Translations under genes and position numbers: made by a program | Part shown: positions 1 through 11,341 of the stretch, piece by piece | Position numbering within the stretch: position 1 is the first letter of the stretch | Layout: the number at the start of each line of letters is the position of its first letter | Notes under the pieces: model-generated | The model's input: the letters and a program-made list of their open reading frames with translations, nothing else | Database searches by the model: none | What the model was told of the DNA's origin: nothing | Assembly (NCBI GenBank): GCA_964035575.1 | Contig: OZ037856.1 | Span: 496,001 to 560,000 of the forward strand | Source: Rhynchopus sp. YZ270_cl-10 | Taxonomy: Eukaryota > Euglenozoa > Diplonemea > Diplonemida > Diplonemidae | Length of the DNA: 64,000 bases | Direction of reading: 5' to 3'

Positions 1-504
1 ATAAACTTTAGAGTGGGGACATGAATTGAGCCTCTCGGGACGTTTGAAACACTCATTCAACTTTTTTTTTTTTTGGCGTCCAAAAAAATGCGAAAAATCA
101 CCAAATCTACCTTTTTTTTTGGACTCCAAGTTTTTTTTGAACGACTATACATGAAACGACATCCCTTTCGCGTACCATCAAATGCACAAGTTTTGCAAAG
201 AAGAATTAACACGGGTCTCCCCACACCCAAAAAAGCTTAGAGAAAGACGGTTGAAACTCATTAAAATGTATCAACAGAAGAAACAAAAAGATTTTGAACC
301 CCTAAAACGGGATGTGTGGAAATAGTGCGAAGACGGGGAAGAATAAACAAAAAAGAGAGAGATTGTATGGGTTATGCGGGCTGCTAAAGATTCGATCTGA
401 AGACCGTCACGCAAGACAGCATTGCAAACGAAGATGGTTCAAAGCATGGGAAGATGGGAGGGAATAATGGTGTGGCGCGTTACCCTACTTTTCAAGTACA
501 TACA
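1..504. other. AT-rich gene-free stretch
   Basis: Homopolymer A and T runs with no supported reading frame. I see no recognisable repeat family or RNA gene here. Confidence 0.6.
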
Positions 505-1698
505 CACTACATAAGAACTACACAAAAATGACTTTTTTTTGGGGGTGTTTGAGGGAAAAAATATTTTTTAGAAGTGACCTTTTTTTGGGGGGTCCGGGGG
601 GGCCGGAAAATTTTTTCACCAATTTTTGCCTACAAAAAATCGGGAAATTTTTTTTTTGTTTTCGGTTCTTCCGAGTCTGTGCGTGCTGTGATGGGGTCAC
701 TTTGCGCTGAGAAATGAGTACTTTTGACCTAAAATGCATGTGTCACTGACTCAGTTTTTTTCAGGCCATTTTCAGGTTTTGTATGCAAAATATGGTCAGT
801 ACTTGACTTTGAAGGAAAAATGCAAAGTGAACGTGGGAGCAGTTAGCATAGCTGCGAACTTTGCTGCATGTTGTGACCCACCATTTGACGGACGGAGCTC
901 GTAGAACCCAATGAGGAGTGAGAAAGAAGGACATGGTCAAATAAAAAAGTAGCGTACCGTGCGCCTGCGGCGCAAGCTTGCATTCCACCCTCCCCATGAC
1001 ATAGCTTGGCACAAAGTGCATTTTTAAGCGCAATTTTTTGAAATGTTGCGTACCGTGGCTTCGCCAGAACGCAGTTTTCTCGAAGTCTTCTTGCTCTTGA
1101 ACATTGCAAGTCGGAAAATGGGATACTCTCGCACGGGTTTTGGAGGCTGCGGTCGTTGCACTCCCGTCTTCCGTTGTTGTTGAACGAGGATTCTCTCTCC
1201 TGGACCACGTCTACGCAAAGAGACGCCACCGCCTTTCTCACAGCACTATTGAGAAGCTGATGATTCTTCATGAACAGTCACCCGAGTTTAATACCGAAGA
1301 GATGGGGAATATTCTTGAACACGCTGTTGCCCTGTTTCTCAGCGACAAGCGTCACAGGTTCAAGAGAAAACGGAGAGCGGAGGAGTTGGAAGACTTCGCT
1401 TCCCCCGTATTTGTTTCCGGAATTGAGCTTATGAGGACCTTTTTCGCGCGCAGCGCGTATGTTCGAAACGTATCGTGGGCAAAAAAAAATCATGATTTTC
1501 ACCACCAGCCATGGACCAAGGTCGAAAAATGTCTGATTCCTGTGTAAAAAAACCCCGTAAAAAAACCGGAATTCCAAGCCCGAAAGTGCGATTTTTGTAG
1601 CTGTTTAGCGTCAGGCCTGCTCTAACACAATGGGTGGGAAAAATTTTTTTACCCCCCCTTTTTACAATACATAAGCACTACATAAGAACTACACAAAT
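505..1698 (+). repeat. Region bracketed by direct copies of a 22-bp motif
   Basis: The motif beginning cactacataagaactacaca occurs at 505-526 and again at 1677-1698. Both copies are followed by a T-rich run. Between them lies the hAT transposase remnant and a GC-rich motif (gcgtaccgtgcgcctgcggc at about 951) that also occurs in the MITE at 14585-14880 and, reversed, in the MITE at 33025-33657. The direct copies may be ends of a composite insertion or parts of a dispersed repeat. I could not identify terminal inverted repeats. Confidence 0.4.
1104..1547 (+). mobile_element. hAT transposase C-terminal (dimerisation) domain remnant
   Basis: The 147-residue frame contains the hAT-family dimerisation signature near its N-terminus. 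Residues about 17-57 run through ALPSSVVVERGFSLLDHV, then KRRHRLS and EKLMILHEQ, the usual order for the family. The conserved S-x-x-x-E-R-x-F-S core is present. Full hAT transposases are usually 500-800 residues with an N-terminal BED finger and a split catalytic domain, and neither is visible upstream, so this is a 3' fragment. It is one of the few plus-strand coding signals in the window. The sequence after about residue 110 looks like read-through into repeat. Confidence 0.65.
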
Positions 1699-2685
1699 AT
1701 GACTTTTTTTTTGGGGCGTGCCACACCAAATAAAACAAAAAAAATTCTTTGAAAAATTGACAACGTGTTAAAATAGACACCTGAGTGAACTCCACACATT
1801 TTTTTTTGAAATCAACAGCCCTCCCTTTCATTAACCAAACCTTAGATGAGTTCAGGGTAGCCAGGGGATGCTGATGACGCTCAAATATTGCCAGCAACCT
1901 TTTGTTGTTGTTTTACTTTTGTTTTGCGATTGTTTTTTCACCTTGTTTTTTTTGTTTTTTTGTTGTGTCGACAATCGCCGAGTAACCCCACCAGGTGGGG
2001 TAACTATTTTTTTTTTTTTTTTGTATTTTTGAATAATCTTGTAGCCCATTCAGGCCGTCTTTTTCACTATTTTTTTTTTTTTTTTTGATAACCTGTTGTA
2101 GCCACAACCCCCACTCTGCACTACTGCCTCAGGTCTCGCTCTCACCGAAAAGGCTTCCTTAAGAGCTGGCTAGAATAATGTAGTTTGCCACCGCATAATT
2201 CCACTTTAAAGTTTCCCTAATTTTTTTTTGAACATACCATTGTGCCGGAGGTAGGGGGGAACATAGGGAACATAGAGAAGAAAGGGAAATGTAATTGCTA
2301 ATACTTACTAAAAAATGGTACCTTTTTCTCTAAAGAAGAGAATGGGAATAAGGGAAAAAGAGAAGTGAGAACGAAAGCACCTCATCCCTTAAAGGGACGA
2401 AAGAAAAATGCTTGCAGAATACGTCATCTCAATTGCCTCATTTAGGGGGAGTCATGAAAGAAAAAGTGGTTGGTTTTAAAATAATTGACGATACTAGGTG
2501 TGTCTGCGGTGTTTTTTTTGTAAATAAAAGAATTATCGAGAGGCGAAATATTACACGAAATATTCCCCCAAAATTTTTAGAAAACTTCTCACCTTCAAAA
2601 AAAAAGTGTGTGCGCTGTAACATTTTTTCTTCTTTTTTTTTTGCTTTTTTTTCGTTGCTTCATAACAATTTTGTTTTTTTTCAAA
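1699..2685. other. Repeat-rich intergenic region
   Basis: It holds an R5 copy, two long T runs, and AT-rich sequence from 2230 onward. No gene is supported. Confidence 0.5.
1962..2106 (+). repeat. R5 dispersed repeat copy
   Basis: It starts tgtgtcgacaatcgcc, then carries a short palindrome around ccaccaggtggg, a T run and a tail containing gtagcccattcaggccgtct. Related heads occur at 8536, 20700, 24442, 47725 and 54807, and a related tail at about 31590. This looks like a SINE-sized family with no coding capacity. Confidence 0.5.
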
Positions 2686-3327
2686 TCATGCAGTCAAATT
2701 CGCGCCCTTCAGAGATACGATACATTCCGGCTCAGAGAATGAGACGAGGAATCTGCCGGTTGTGAGAATCTCTTTAATGGTACCAACTTTACCGTTAAGT
2801 GCTGGGGCAAGGGAAATGTTCGTTCCTGTTACTGTGTCGCCACGGAGGAGGAAGCTGACCTTTTTGGAGGATTGGGAGGAAAGCAACGATGCCGATGAGA
2901 CGCACATTTCCTGGGACACAGAGAGTGCGGAGAGCTCCTGGGAGATCGAGAGGGTGGACATTTCCTGTGACATGGAGAGCTGCGAGCCTGTGTCGCTTCC
3001 TTCGTCGAGAAGAACGCTGTCCCAGGCTTTGTTTGCAGCTGCCACTCTCTTGGCAGCCTCGTTGGCGGGCTTCTTCGCGCTCTTCAACCAGTTCTTGCTC
3101 AAAACCTTCTGCAGCTGTCCAAACGTCACGCACTCCTCAGCCAGATCATGAAACCCAGAAATTCCCATTCCCGCAATTTCTCTGATCAAAGAGCGTGCCA
3201 AATCGTCGTTTGCGGTCCGTGCTGCGATTCTCTTGGTTGCTGTCGCGACAGCGGTGTTGAACACATACATCCCTTCCAGCTCCTGAAGCCACTCAGCAAC
3301 GCAGACAGCGAAGTTTGGGGTGTGCAT
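2686..3327 (-). CDS. Two-domain protein of an unrecognised family, copy A (213 aa)
   Basis: The function is not recognised. It is one of three paralogues in the window, with 10781-11341 and 25065-25646. Residues about 8-75 form a helical N-terminal domain with the shared pattern EWLQELEGM, then DDLARSLIREI, GFHDLAEEC, and FGQLQKVLSKNW. A serine-rich linker (about residues 105-155) contains three near-repeats of the type SISQELS. Residues about 155-213 form a small beta-rich, KOW/SH3-like module containing LAPALNGKVGTIKE, TGRFLVSF and VSLKGANL, resembling modules that often follow MYND or ankyrin regions in protists. The start was chosen because the Met precedes the first conserved Trp by about 13 residues in all three copies. 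The gene is a GC-richer island in AT-rich repeats. Upstream is a long pyrimidine tract, but no AG lies close to the ATG. Confidence 0.75.
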   Translation of the reverse strand: MHTPNFAVCVAEWLQELEGMYVFNTAVATATKRIAARTANDDLARSLIREIAGMGISGFHDLAEECVTFGQLQKVLSKNWLKSAKKPANEAAKRVAAANKAWDSVLLDEGSDTGSQLSMSQEMSTLSISQELSALSVSQEMCVSSASLLSSQSSKKVSFLLRGDTVTGTNISLAPALNGKVGTIKEILTTGRFLVSFSEPECIVSLKGANLTA

Positions 3328-4082
3328 TTTTTTGTGTTTAAAAAAAATGTGGAGTGAAGAAGGAGAAGGAGAAGGGAGAAAAAAAAAGTTTTGTTTTTTA
3401 AAAAAACCCGAGAGAATTGAGGGAACCTCCTTGGTTTTGAAAAACTTTTTAAAAATTCTGTGGGGGGTTTGGAGGTGAGAGCGTGAGAGAGAGGAAGGGG
3501 GGCTTTGGTTTTTTGTAAAAAAATCAAATGAATGTAGTACTTTTTTTTAGTTCTTCTCCTAATTTTTTTTTTTGCAAATAAAAACAAAATAGAACGAGGG
3601 GTTGAAAAGATAAGAAAAGGAATGAAATAAAAGGGGCGAAGAATAGTCGAGTGGGATGGGGTAATATTTTTTTTATTTCTTTTTTTTCGTTTCTAAACTA
3701 CGGAGGACCATAGAGTGAGAGAATCCTGTGTGGTGGGGTTGTTTTTTTCCCTTTACCATCTTTTCGTTTTTGGGAATATTTTTTTTTTTAAAGTTCCTTT
3801 CTCGAAATCTTGGTTGTATCAGTGCAGACGGCTGTGCTCCACTTGAGTTTTTTTTTTTAAATGTTGTCCAGCAGATGCATAACCCTTTTCACTATAATTT
3901 CATTGCACAGTAGTGTATGTTATAATAACAAACTGCAGGGTGAGGACTTAGTGTTTTTGTTCTCACTCAATAGCCTTTTTTGTGCCTACTATTTTCTAGC
4001 ATATAAAAGGGGATGGGGGGGTAATTGGGAGGGCAGAGGGGGGGCAAAGAAGAAGAAGAAAGGGAAGAAAAAAAAAATGAAA

Positions 4083-4153
4083 ATTTGATCGCGCGAAAAC
4101 GCTTCTAGGGCGCAGACACTGAAGCACCATGGGGTTATCGAACCCTGGAGTGT
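4083..4153 (+). repeat. R1 tRNA-like SINE copy
   Basis: The copy ends in ggttatcgaaccctgg, which matches a tRNA B box (GGTTCRANTCC type). Upstream it carries the R1 body gcgcagacactgaagcacc. Other copies lie at 11787, 21997 (5' part), 26879, 33922, 35893 and 56558, and a 3' piece at 10066. No complete tRNA fold was identified, so a tRNA-derived SINE is the better reading than a tRNA gene. Confidence 0.55.
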
Positions 4154-4193
4154 TTTTAAAGAAAGAACAGTTTTTTTTTTTTTTTTGAAAACT

Positions 4194-4222
4194 TTGTATT
4201 AATGCGGACACCCAAAGATGAA
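4194..4222 (+). repeat. R7 repeat copy
   Basis: It carries ttaatgcggacacccaaaga after a long T run. The sister copy at 5223-5256 reads ttaatgcagacacccgagga. A short dispersed repeat of unknown origin. Confidence 0.35.
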
Positions 4223-4872
4223 TGCTACAAAAGTAAATCAATTTTTTCCCCCCCCATACCCACTGAAACCAGTAGTGCTGTGTCCCTATTTTGGGTATAA
4301 GAGGATTTTTTTAAAAAAAATATATTGAAAATGAAAACAAATGCAGGCACCCCATTAATGAGCGAATACCCAAACAATTGCAGAATCATACCGAAGTATA
4401 CAGTAAAAAAAACAAGACCTCGATCTAAATCAACTGTAGCGTCCAAAAAAACTCCCCCCCTCCACCCCGTCTTTTCAAAAAGGTTGAATAATGTTTTTTT
4501 TTTCTCTGTAAAAAAAAAAACATGGAATGGGAAAACCTGAAAGGATGCCGTTAATAGAAATAACTGCGACTTTTTTGCTGTTGGCAATCGCCTAAAGTCC
4601 CCATCTTGGTGGGAAGCTAGGGTATGCACGCAATGTTACTTTTTTTTTTTAAACGGTGTGGTAAATAGAGCATTTTTGTTCGGAGTGACACCTAAAAAAA
4701 AAAACTCAAATAAACCTGCGAAGTGCACACCCTTTCCGCAATCGTTATCGATTGGGAAGAAAAAAAATGGAGTTTTTATTATTTTGTTTTGAACAACGAA
4801 CTTTTAAAAAATAGAGCAAAAAAAAACAAAATGAAATCACACCGGGTGGCCAAATAGAAAGTATTTTTGCTG

Positions 4873-4950
4873 GTTGCACAATCCTCCTGCATTAGGTGTT
4901 GGTTGGGCGACCGTACCGGTAGAACTATTTCTCTTTTAAAAGCAAATTGT
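4873..4950 (+). repeat. R6 repeat copy
   Basis: It contains gcgaccgtaccggtagaact followed by atttctc and a stretch related to aaagcaaattgtgg. Copies at 13868-13935 and 34597-34660 share the same order of motifs. Confidence 0.4.
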
Positions 4951-5222
4951 GGAATAAAAAGTAGTAAGTTGGTAAAATTTTTTTGGTTATGAGAGAGGAG
5001 AGCAAACTTTGGCAATGCTTCTTCGACTGTTTGTAATTACAGGAGTAGCCTTTTGATTTATAGTTTTTTTTCCCCCTCTCCTGGAATACAATTCTATTTA
5101 TAAAACTTTGTGTTCATTGTACCCTGGGGTTCGAAATATTGGGAGACTTCTTTCGGTGGATTTAACTTCAGTGTTGGGGACGTGATAACATTGAGAAATG
5201 TTGCTCCAATTTTAAAAACTTG

Positions 5223-5256
5223 AGTGCATTAATGCAGACACCCGAGGATGAACTCC
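5223..5256 (+). repeat. R7 repeat copy
   Basis: It contains ttaatgcagacacccgagga followed by tgaactcc. It matches the copy at 4194. Confidence 0.35.
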
Positions 5257-5961
5257 ACTATACAAAATATGTTTTTTTTTTTTTTGTATGGAATTCCCAA
5301 CATTTTTGTCATAACAGGCCTTCGTAATCGGCACAATATTTCGACCGAAAGAAATTGCACAGTCTACACTGCTCTGAATGAGAAAAAAAAAAAAAAAAAA
5401 ACCAACCATCCCATGAAAGATGAATACACTCTCTAACATCTTTCAAAAAAAAAGGAAAAAAAAAAAGAAAATAAAAATGAAAGGCGCTGCATGCAATCAC
5501 ACAAAACAACAATAAAATAAAATAAAAAGAAAATTTGAAAGATGCATGTGACTCTCGTGCGCACACATACACACACACATCTTTAAAAACAATACACCTT
5601 CTCGGTTATTCTACTGCTACTTCCTCTCTTCCCCCAATTTCGCAGTTTCTATGCTGGAAAAAAGACATTGTGACTTACGTCCTGGGGGGAAAAAAAAACA
5701 AAAAAAAAAACACAAATAGGCTGAAGGCATTAATTAGTTGAAGAATCCCATCGACTTGAGAGAGAGGGGGAAAGGGGAAAAATTGAAAGAAAAGGTTTTT
5801 TTTTTTGTAAGGTTACACTAAGACTCGGAGGGGGCTCAGCCAACCTTTGAAAATATGGAATGGGTATTGCGAAGGGTTTATTTTGAAAAAAAAGGGGGGG
5901 GAAGGCTAGATTATGTATTGAAGAACAAAAAAAAAAAAGGGGGGGGAGAATGGAGTGGGTA

Positions 5962-6096
5962 ATGGTGGCAGCATTGTGATAGGGAGCCCATTAGAATACG
6001 CAAAATACATCAAAAATACGTTACAATGTGTATTGTGATGTATTTTGATGTATTTTGCGTATTCCGATGGACTCCCCATCACAATACTGCCACCAT
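5962..6096. mobile_element. Foldback MITE with TA flanks
   Basis: The two halves are near-perfect inverted copies. The left arm starts atggtggcagcattgtgata and the right arm ends with its complement atcacaatactgccaccat. The arms meet at a short centre around 6022-6040. Each end abuts a TA dinucleotide (5960-5961 and 6097-6098), as expected for Tc1/mariner-type insertion. There is no coding capacity. Confidence 0.6.
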
Positions 6097-6616
6097 TAGG
6101 TGGGGGAGTGGACAGCTGTAAGATGTTCTCTCTCTCTCTCTCTCTCTTTTGTGTTTGGCCACGAATGCAGTGTCACTCTGATCCAGGGACCTAACGCAAA
6201 TAGCCGTAAGTCCATCTTATTCGTTTGCAATGCATCAAAGAGGAAGAGGTTCTTCCACAGAGAGAGAGAGAGAGAGTGATCATTTTTTTTTTGTGTAAAA
6301 CAAAGTACCGGGTGTTTCTGCTACTCAAACGCTTGGGTTTTTTAAAAAATTATCCCCATCTTTGCGCACAAAACTGAACACCCAATATCTTTTTTTTCCA
6401 CAAAGAAAAGGTGTAAAAAATAAGCTAGGGAGGTTACTTAGAAACAAAGCGCTTTTTTTTCTTTTTCCTTTTTTTTTTTTTTGGCAAAAAGTGAGTACAG
6501 ATCAACACAAAATGAATTTGTAGTTTGTTCTGTTCTCTAACGCAATAATGCAATACCGTGCAAGGGAATATGACTAGACCTATATTAATCCCGGGAATGC
6601 CCAACAAAAAAAGAAA

Positions 6617-6660
6617 ACGTTTTTAAGATGAATCCAAGCCCTCTCGCGCTTAGCCACTTT
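6617..6660 (+). repeat. R3 repeat copy
   Basis: It contains aagatgaatccaagccctct and ends in an R3-type cttagccac. R3 is the commonest short repeat here: further copies lie at about 19309, 22892, 23902, 28857, 31128, 35537, 36267, 46094 and 63414. Two of these sit inside introns of host genes. Confidence 0.45.
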
Positions 6661-7917
6661 ATCAACAAAATTGGGCCATATTCCCAATAGTACCATAGTA
6701 GCCTTGCTCCATACACGGCAGCCTTATTTTTTTTGCTGTATTTTTGTCTGTTTTTTGTTGCACGGCACTTTGTGAGTTTTGTCATGTAAAAGAAAAGGGA
6801 CACAAATCGAAAGATGAAACACAACATTTTTTTAAAAAAGAGCGGCATGTGTCTACAGTCCTAGAAAAAGTACACTGCAGAATGTAGAGAAAAAAAACAA
6901 ATAAATAAATTGGGCCAGTGCGGAAAACAAATAGTTAGTCTGGGTTGGCAAAAATGTACTTTTTTTTTTCCTGTCGTCTTATTTTGCCGTTCTCTCCCTA
7001 CTCTCTCTCTCTGAGTCCTTTAAATTACCATGTCTGTTGCAATTCTTAAGCTGGTAATGGGGGCGAAAGAAAGGAAGGAAACAAAGCAAATATTTTAAAA
7101 AGAAAACAGAAAAAAATAATTTTTTTTTAAAAGCCTCCCCAGTAGTGAGGATAGGATGGAACCTGGTTCGGAAGAAACCAGGCAGAGGTGGTGAAGAAGA
7201 CAAAAAAAGAAAAGAAAACGGGAAAAAAAGACCTATCAAAAAAAGGGGGTTGGAAGGGCTCGATTACGGCAGACGCAAGACAGCAAATAGGTGATTGATA
7301 GACGGCTTTTCTTCCAAAAGAAAAGAAGAAAGGGGGGAGGTCGGAAAGACAAAAAAAAAAAAATTGAAATAAAAAATATGCGCTGTCGGAAAACAAAAGG
7401 GGGTTAGATACTGAAGTTGGTTGTGTGTTGACAGCTGCAAGTTGAGTCAGACGAATGCGCTATGGGAAGAATAACACAACGACCTGTTAACTTTATTTAT
7501 TTTTTTTTTTGAATATGAGCATCTATGTTCAGCAGAACAGAAAGCATGAGGATATGACAGCCAAACAAGAAGCATATTTGACCATAAATCACACCACCAT
7601 AGCTTCAAAATGCAAGAACGTGAGCAGAAAAGGAAAAAAAAAAAAAAACAAACAGAAAACCAACACAAAACCTCAACTCAAGCAGCCAGAGTATTAATGT
7701 CCGAGAAATGCCAAAAAAAAAAAATGATTAAGATGAGAATTCTTAAAAAGAACGAATGTGCGTTGTCAACCATCTCCTCTTTTAAGAATGCACATTTCAA
7801 TCCCAAAAAAGGTCGGAAGATTCATATACTGTCTAAAGGCAATAGAAAGCTGAAAAATAGACCTATTTTTGATGGACAGCTCAGGACAAAAAAAAATATA
7901 TGAAAATAAGGCACGTG

Positions 7918-7996
7918 GCTGTATTCTGATAATTACCCATCATAATACACAAAACTATTGTGTATTATGTGTTATTATGGGCAATTATCAAACAGC
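7918..7996. repeat. Imperfect foldback repeat
   Basis: The left arm gctgtattctgataatta is mirrored by aattatcaaacagc on the right, with a central inverted pair around cataatacac and gtgtattatg. It is probably a small foldback MITE. No clear target duplication was found. Confidence 0.45.
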
Positions 7997-8535
7997 TACC
8001 ACTCTAGCCACCACTCTGCTAATACATGCCTTATCCTCATATAAAGGTGTTGAGCGTTTCGAGGAACACAAACAACACCGAGGAAAAAAAAATACGAGGA
8101 AGTAGAAAGACCTCCAGAAAAAACCTCTCCACTGGGAAATGTCTATGTGTTCTCGCAAAAAAGGAAATAGAGAGAACACACATAAACCCCAGCTCCCCCG
8201 AAAAGTTGGTGGACAGAATTCACAAAAGAATGTAAAAGAAAATGAGGAAAAAAAATGTACTGTGGACAGAGCCTCTGGGTCAGCAGGCACGCAAGAGAGG
8301 GGACAAAACCGCTACAAAAAAAATTATTGGTTTCATGTAGGATCTTTTAAAAAAACCTGATCTTGATAGAAAAAAGACATCCGCAGATTCTTTACTGTAA
8401 TTTTGGGTGGGGTTTCCCCCCCGACGCCTACTTACTTATGTTCAATTTTTCAATATTGTGGTAATTATGTGAATCCAAATTTTATGTCCTACTGTGGTCG
8501 AGGTGGGGAACGATTTGGGGGGGGGATATATTTTT

Positions 8536-8580
8536 TTGTGTCGACAATCGTCGAGTAATCCCACCAGGTGGGAGAATTCG
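8536..8580 (+). repeat. R5 repeat copy (head only)
   Basis: It contains tgtgtcgacaatcgtcgagt followed by the ccaccaggtggg palindrome, as in the 1962 copy. Confidence 0.45.
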
Positions 8581-8619
8581 GGTGTGCTTCATTTTTTTTT
8601 TTTTTGAATATGATTTTTT

Positions 8620-8780
8620 TATCCATAGAAACAGCGTGTCTCTTCTTAGATGGAGGGGGGGTTGAATGGGTTATTATGAAGTTGTTGATATGTTTGCGTT
8701 GTGCTCTTGTTTTGTTTCTTTGTTTTGTAGCATGTTTGCGATCCATAGAAACAGCGTGTCTCTTTTTAGATGAGGGGGGT
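8620..8780 (+). repeat. Duplicated 40-bp block
   Basis: The motif atccatagaaacagcgtgtc followed by tct, a T-rich step and agatg occurs at about 8620 and again at about 8741. Each copy is followed by a G run. A local direct duplication of unknown origin. Confidence 0.45.
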
Positions 8781-9690
8781 AATGAATGTGTGAAAGGGAA
8801 AAAGAAGAAAAAAAAGCTAACAAAATCCCCCCAGCTATTCGTTCGGTGGGTCTCAATTTGTTTCCGTTTGTTTTGTTTTGCTGGAAGGACAGAGAGCTGA
8901 AGAATTTTTTTAATTGTTGATTTTTTTTTTTTTTGTTCAGATTGAAAAAAGGGGATAGTACGAGAATCAAGGAAAAAGGGGTTTGCATGGGAGCTTTTTA
9001 TGAAGTTTGGGAAAGGGGGGAACGAAAGAAAGGCGTAAAAAAAATTTTTTTTTTTTTGCTGAAAACAAAGAAACGAAACACAAATAAAATAGAAAATAGA
9101 AAAATGTGGGCAAGGGTGCGGGAATGGGCAAGGCTCTATGTATACACGGAGACCTATAAAAAGAAAAAAAAAAAAAAACTGTATTTTCAAAAGGCGAAGG
9201 GTGGCTATTTTAAAACAGAACCTCCCCTTCTTTTATTTTTGGAACTTTTTTTTTTTCGTGCATACCAACAACTTCTTGTTGGGGACAATCCTCCTGCTTT
9301 CTTTGCGTCTGATCTTCCTTTTTTTTTCTCGCTCTCCTTTACTGTCATTTCTTTAGCGTATTAACTCAAAAGAGTCTTTTTTTTATACTCTGTTGGTTTA
9401 GTGTCGCCGACAGACAGTCTTCGCTCTCCAATGCTTTTTTTGCACACCCGACATGTCACCCGACGGTGGCAATGTGGGGTACAGATCAACCTGAAACAAC
9501 GAAGGAAATACTGAAAACAGAAAAAGAGAGATAAAAAAAAAGCTCCAGTTTTGAAATGAAACACAGAGTATTCAAAAAATAGTCTTTGATAAAGACCATC
9601 GCGAGGGAGGTGAGGGGAATACCGTACCGTATACGGAACTATGCTAGGAGTGCACTCACATCAGAAATCAGCCCTTCTTCCTTTTTGTTC

Positions 9691-9880
9691 CTAACACGTA
9701 GTGTATTAAGAAACTAGACAAAAAAGAAAGCCAACGTTCAGATCTTGTATAACAGTCTTTCCCCTTGAATCCTTTCACCTTGCGCCAAACAGATTTTTAC
9801 CCCTATTTGGCCGCGTTTCAACGAAAAACACTGTTATATTTTTGTTATCAAGATCAGTTGGCGGATGATATTGTCTACTT
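9691..9880 (-). repeat. Solo split-direct-repeat unit of a Ngaro-like family (family 2)
   Basis: This is one of three copies (also 22272-22438 and 30670-30858) of a unit of about 190 bp. It starts aactagac and ends near gtctagtt, with inner arms gatcttg and caagatc and a conserved centre cgttgaacgcagcc. It has the same layout as the repeat units of the retroelement at 14898-18761. A solo unit is what recombination between the split repeats of such an element would leave. This copy is the most diverged of the three and is read on the minus strand. Confidence 0.5.
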
Positions 9881-10780
9881 TTTTTGTTGTCATTTTCCTA
9901 ACATTATGTACATCCTTACATAACTGCGTACGCGGTAGTTTATGCAATGATTCGCCATCACCCCTCCCTAAAACTCAGTTGTGAATCAAATGATTTTTTT
10001 TTTCTGGAGACAAACGTTGTGAAGAGAAAGGGAAATAAAAAAAACACAAAAAAAAAATTTTTTTTGATACGCGGGTTATGGAACCCCGGAGTGTAGCAAA
10101 TGAAAAAAAAAAAAAAAGCAGGAAAAAAAAAGCTTTCAAGGAAAAGAAAGCAATGAATGGATAAAATGCATCACACGGCAGGACACATCGCGTACCATTT
10201 CAATAAAAAAAAAATGCAATAAAAAAAAATTGGGATATTTTTTTTTTTTTGGTCTTATCAAAACCAAGAACAGTATGCTTCAGAGGCAACAGTGAACAGT
10301 GAACAGAGACCATACTCTCCTATTTTCATTTTGGAAGAATAGGGGAGATGGGGAAAGGGCAGATTGCAAATTTTCCACGAAGGCCTTAACTTCATTGCAA
10401 ATCAAAGAAAAAAAATCAAAGAAAAAAAGAAAGAAAAATAGTGGCTTACACACTGTACACAACCTAGATACTCTCTCCACCAGCACATTTTTTTTTCCCC
10501 CATTGACCGTTCCTTCCCATGTTCCCTGAGAATAGATGACCAATGAATACGTAAAGATGAAGGTACCTCGCGGCGTGTTTTTTTTAAATTTTTTTCTCTT
10601 TTTTGCAACTTCAAAAACCTCTCGAAAGATGAAAAGGGCTTCGAGGGACCACAACACATCATTTCAAAAGGAAGTACTTTTTTTTATGTATTTGCGTTGA
10701 AGTAAAGGATTTATTTGATTAACGTTGATTTTTTTTTTTTTTGAACTTCTCACTGCAACATCCCCCTCCTCAGTTTGCAT

Positions 10781-11341
10781 TTATACAACGGGAGAGAGGT
10801 TTGCTGGCGGCAGGGAAACGGTGCAGGCGGGGTGCGCGAATTTTACCAAAAACCGACCCGACTGTTCTGCCTCGAGGAGCGTGCCTGATTGGTTGTTCAG
10901 GGAGGGGGCGAGACGGATGTCGTGCGCTGTTACGGTGCACCCTTTCGTCAGAAACGACACACGACGTACAGAGGACACAGACGACGACGGAGACGACGAG
11001 AGGTCTTGCGAGCTCCCCTCTGATGCTTCGCTTGCCGCATCGCTGTTCCACCCCTCATTCGCCTTGCGCACTCTCTCCACAAGCGCCTGCTTCTTGCTCT
11101 TCTTTGGAACCTCCTCCTTCTTGGTCCACCCTGCGCTCAAAACCCTCTGCAAATCCTGGTACGTCTCGCACGTCTTAGTCAGGTCATAAAACCCGAACAA
11201 TCCAAGCTTCGCGATATCCCTCGTCAGACCACCAATAAGCGGGTTCGCCTTGCCGCTTCTCGCAGTACGGAGGGTCGGCATCTCCTTAAGTTCCTGAAGC
11301 CATTCGCCGATAGCGTGGATGAAGGGGCCTGTCGACTGCAT
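10781..11341 (-). CDS. Two-domain protein of an unrecognised family, copy B (186 aa)
   Basis: Paralogue of 2686-3327 and 25065-25646, function not recognised. The N-terminal helical domain carries GEWLQELKEMP, LTRDIAKLGLFGFYDL, and CETYQDLQRVLSAGW. It is about five residues shorter than the other copies in the TAR-to-LTRDI segment. A serine/acidic linker precedes the C-terminal KOW/SH3-like module, which has LAPSLNNQSGTLLE, SGRFLVKF and VSLPPANLS. The Met at 11341 was chosen over one 17 codons upstream because it aligns with the other copies and the extra residues are phenylalanine-rich translation of a pyrimidine tract. The gene is a GC-rich island flanked by poly(T) and poly(A) tracts. Confidence 0.75.
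   Translation of the reverse strand: MQSTGPFIHAIGEWLQELKEMPTLRTARSGKANPLIGGLTRDIAKLGLFGFYDLTKTCETYQDLQRVLSAGWTKKEEVPKKSKKQALVERVRKANEGWNSDAASEASEGSSQDLSSSPSSSVSSVRRVSFLTKGCTVTAHDIRLAPSLNNQSGTLLEAEQSGRFLVKFAHPACTVSLPPANLSPVV

Larger units (their letters stand above)
3328..10780. other. 7.4-kb repeat desert
   Basis: I find no host gene. It contains R1 (4083, and a 3' piece at 10066-10097), R3 (6617), R5 (8536), R6 (4873), R7 (4194, 5223), a 135-bp foldback (5962), a second foldback (7918), CT and GA microsatellites (6129-6147, 6259-6275), a duplicated block (8620 and 8741), and a solo retroelement repeat (9691). Short open frames here are translations of A/T runs. Confidence 0.55.
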
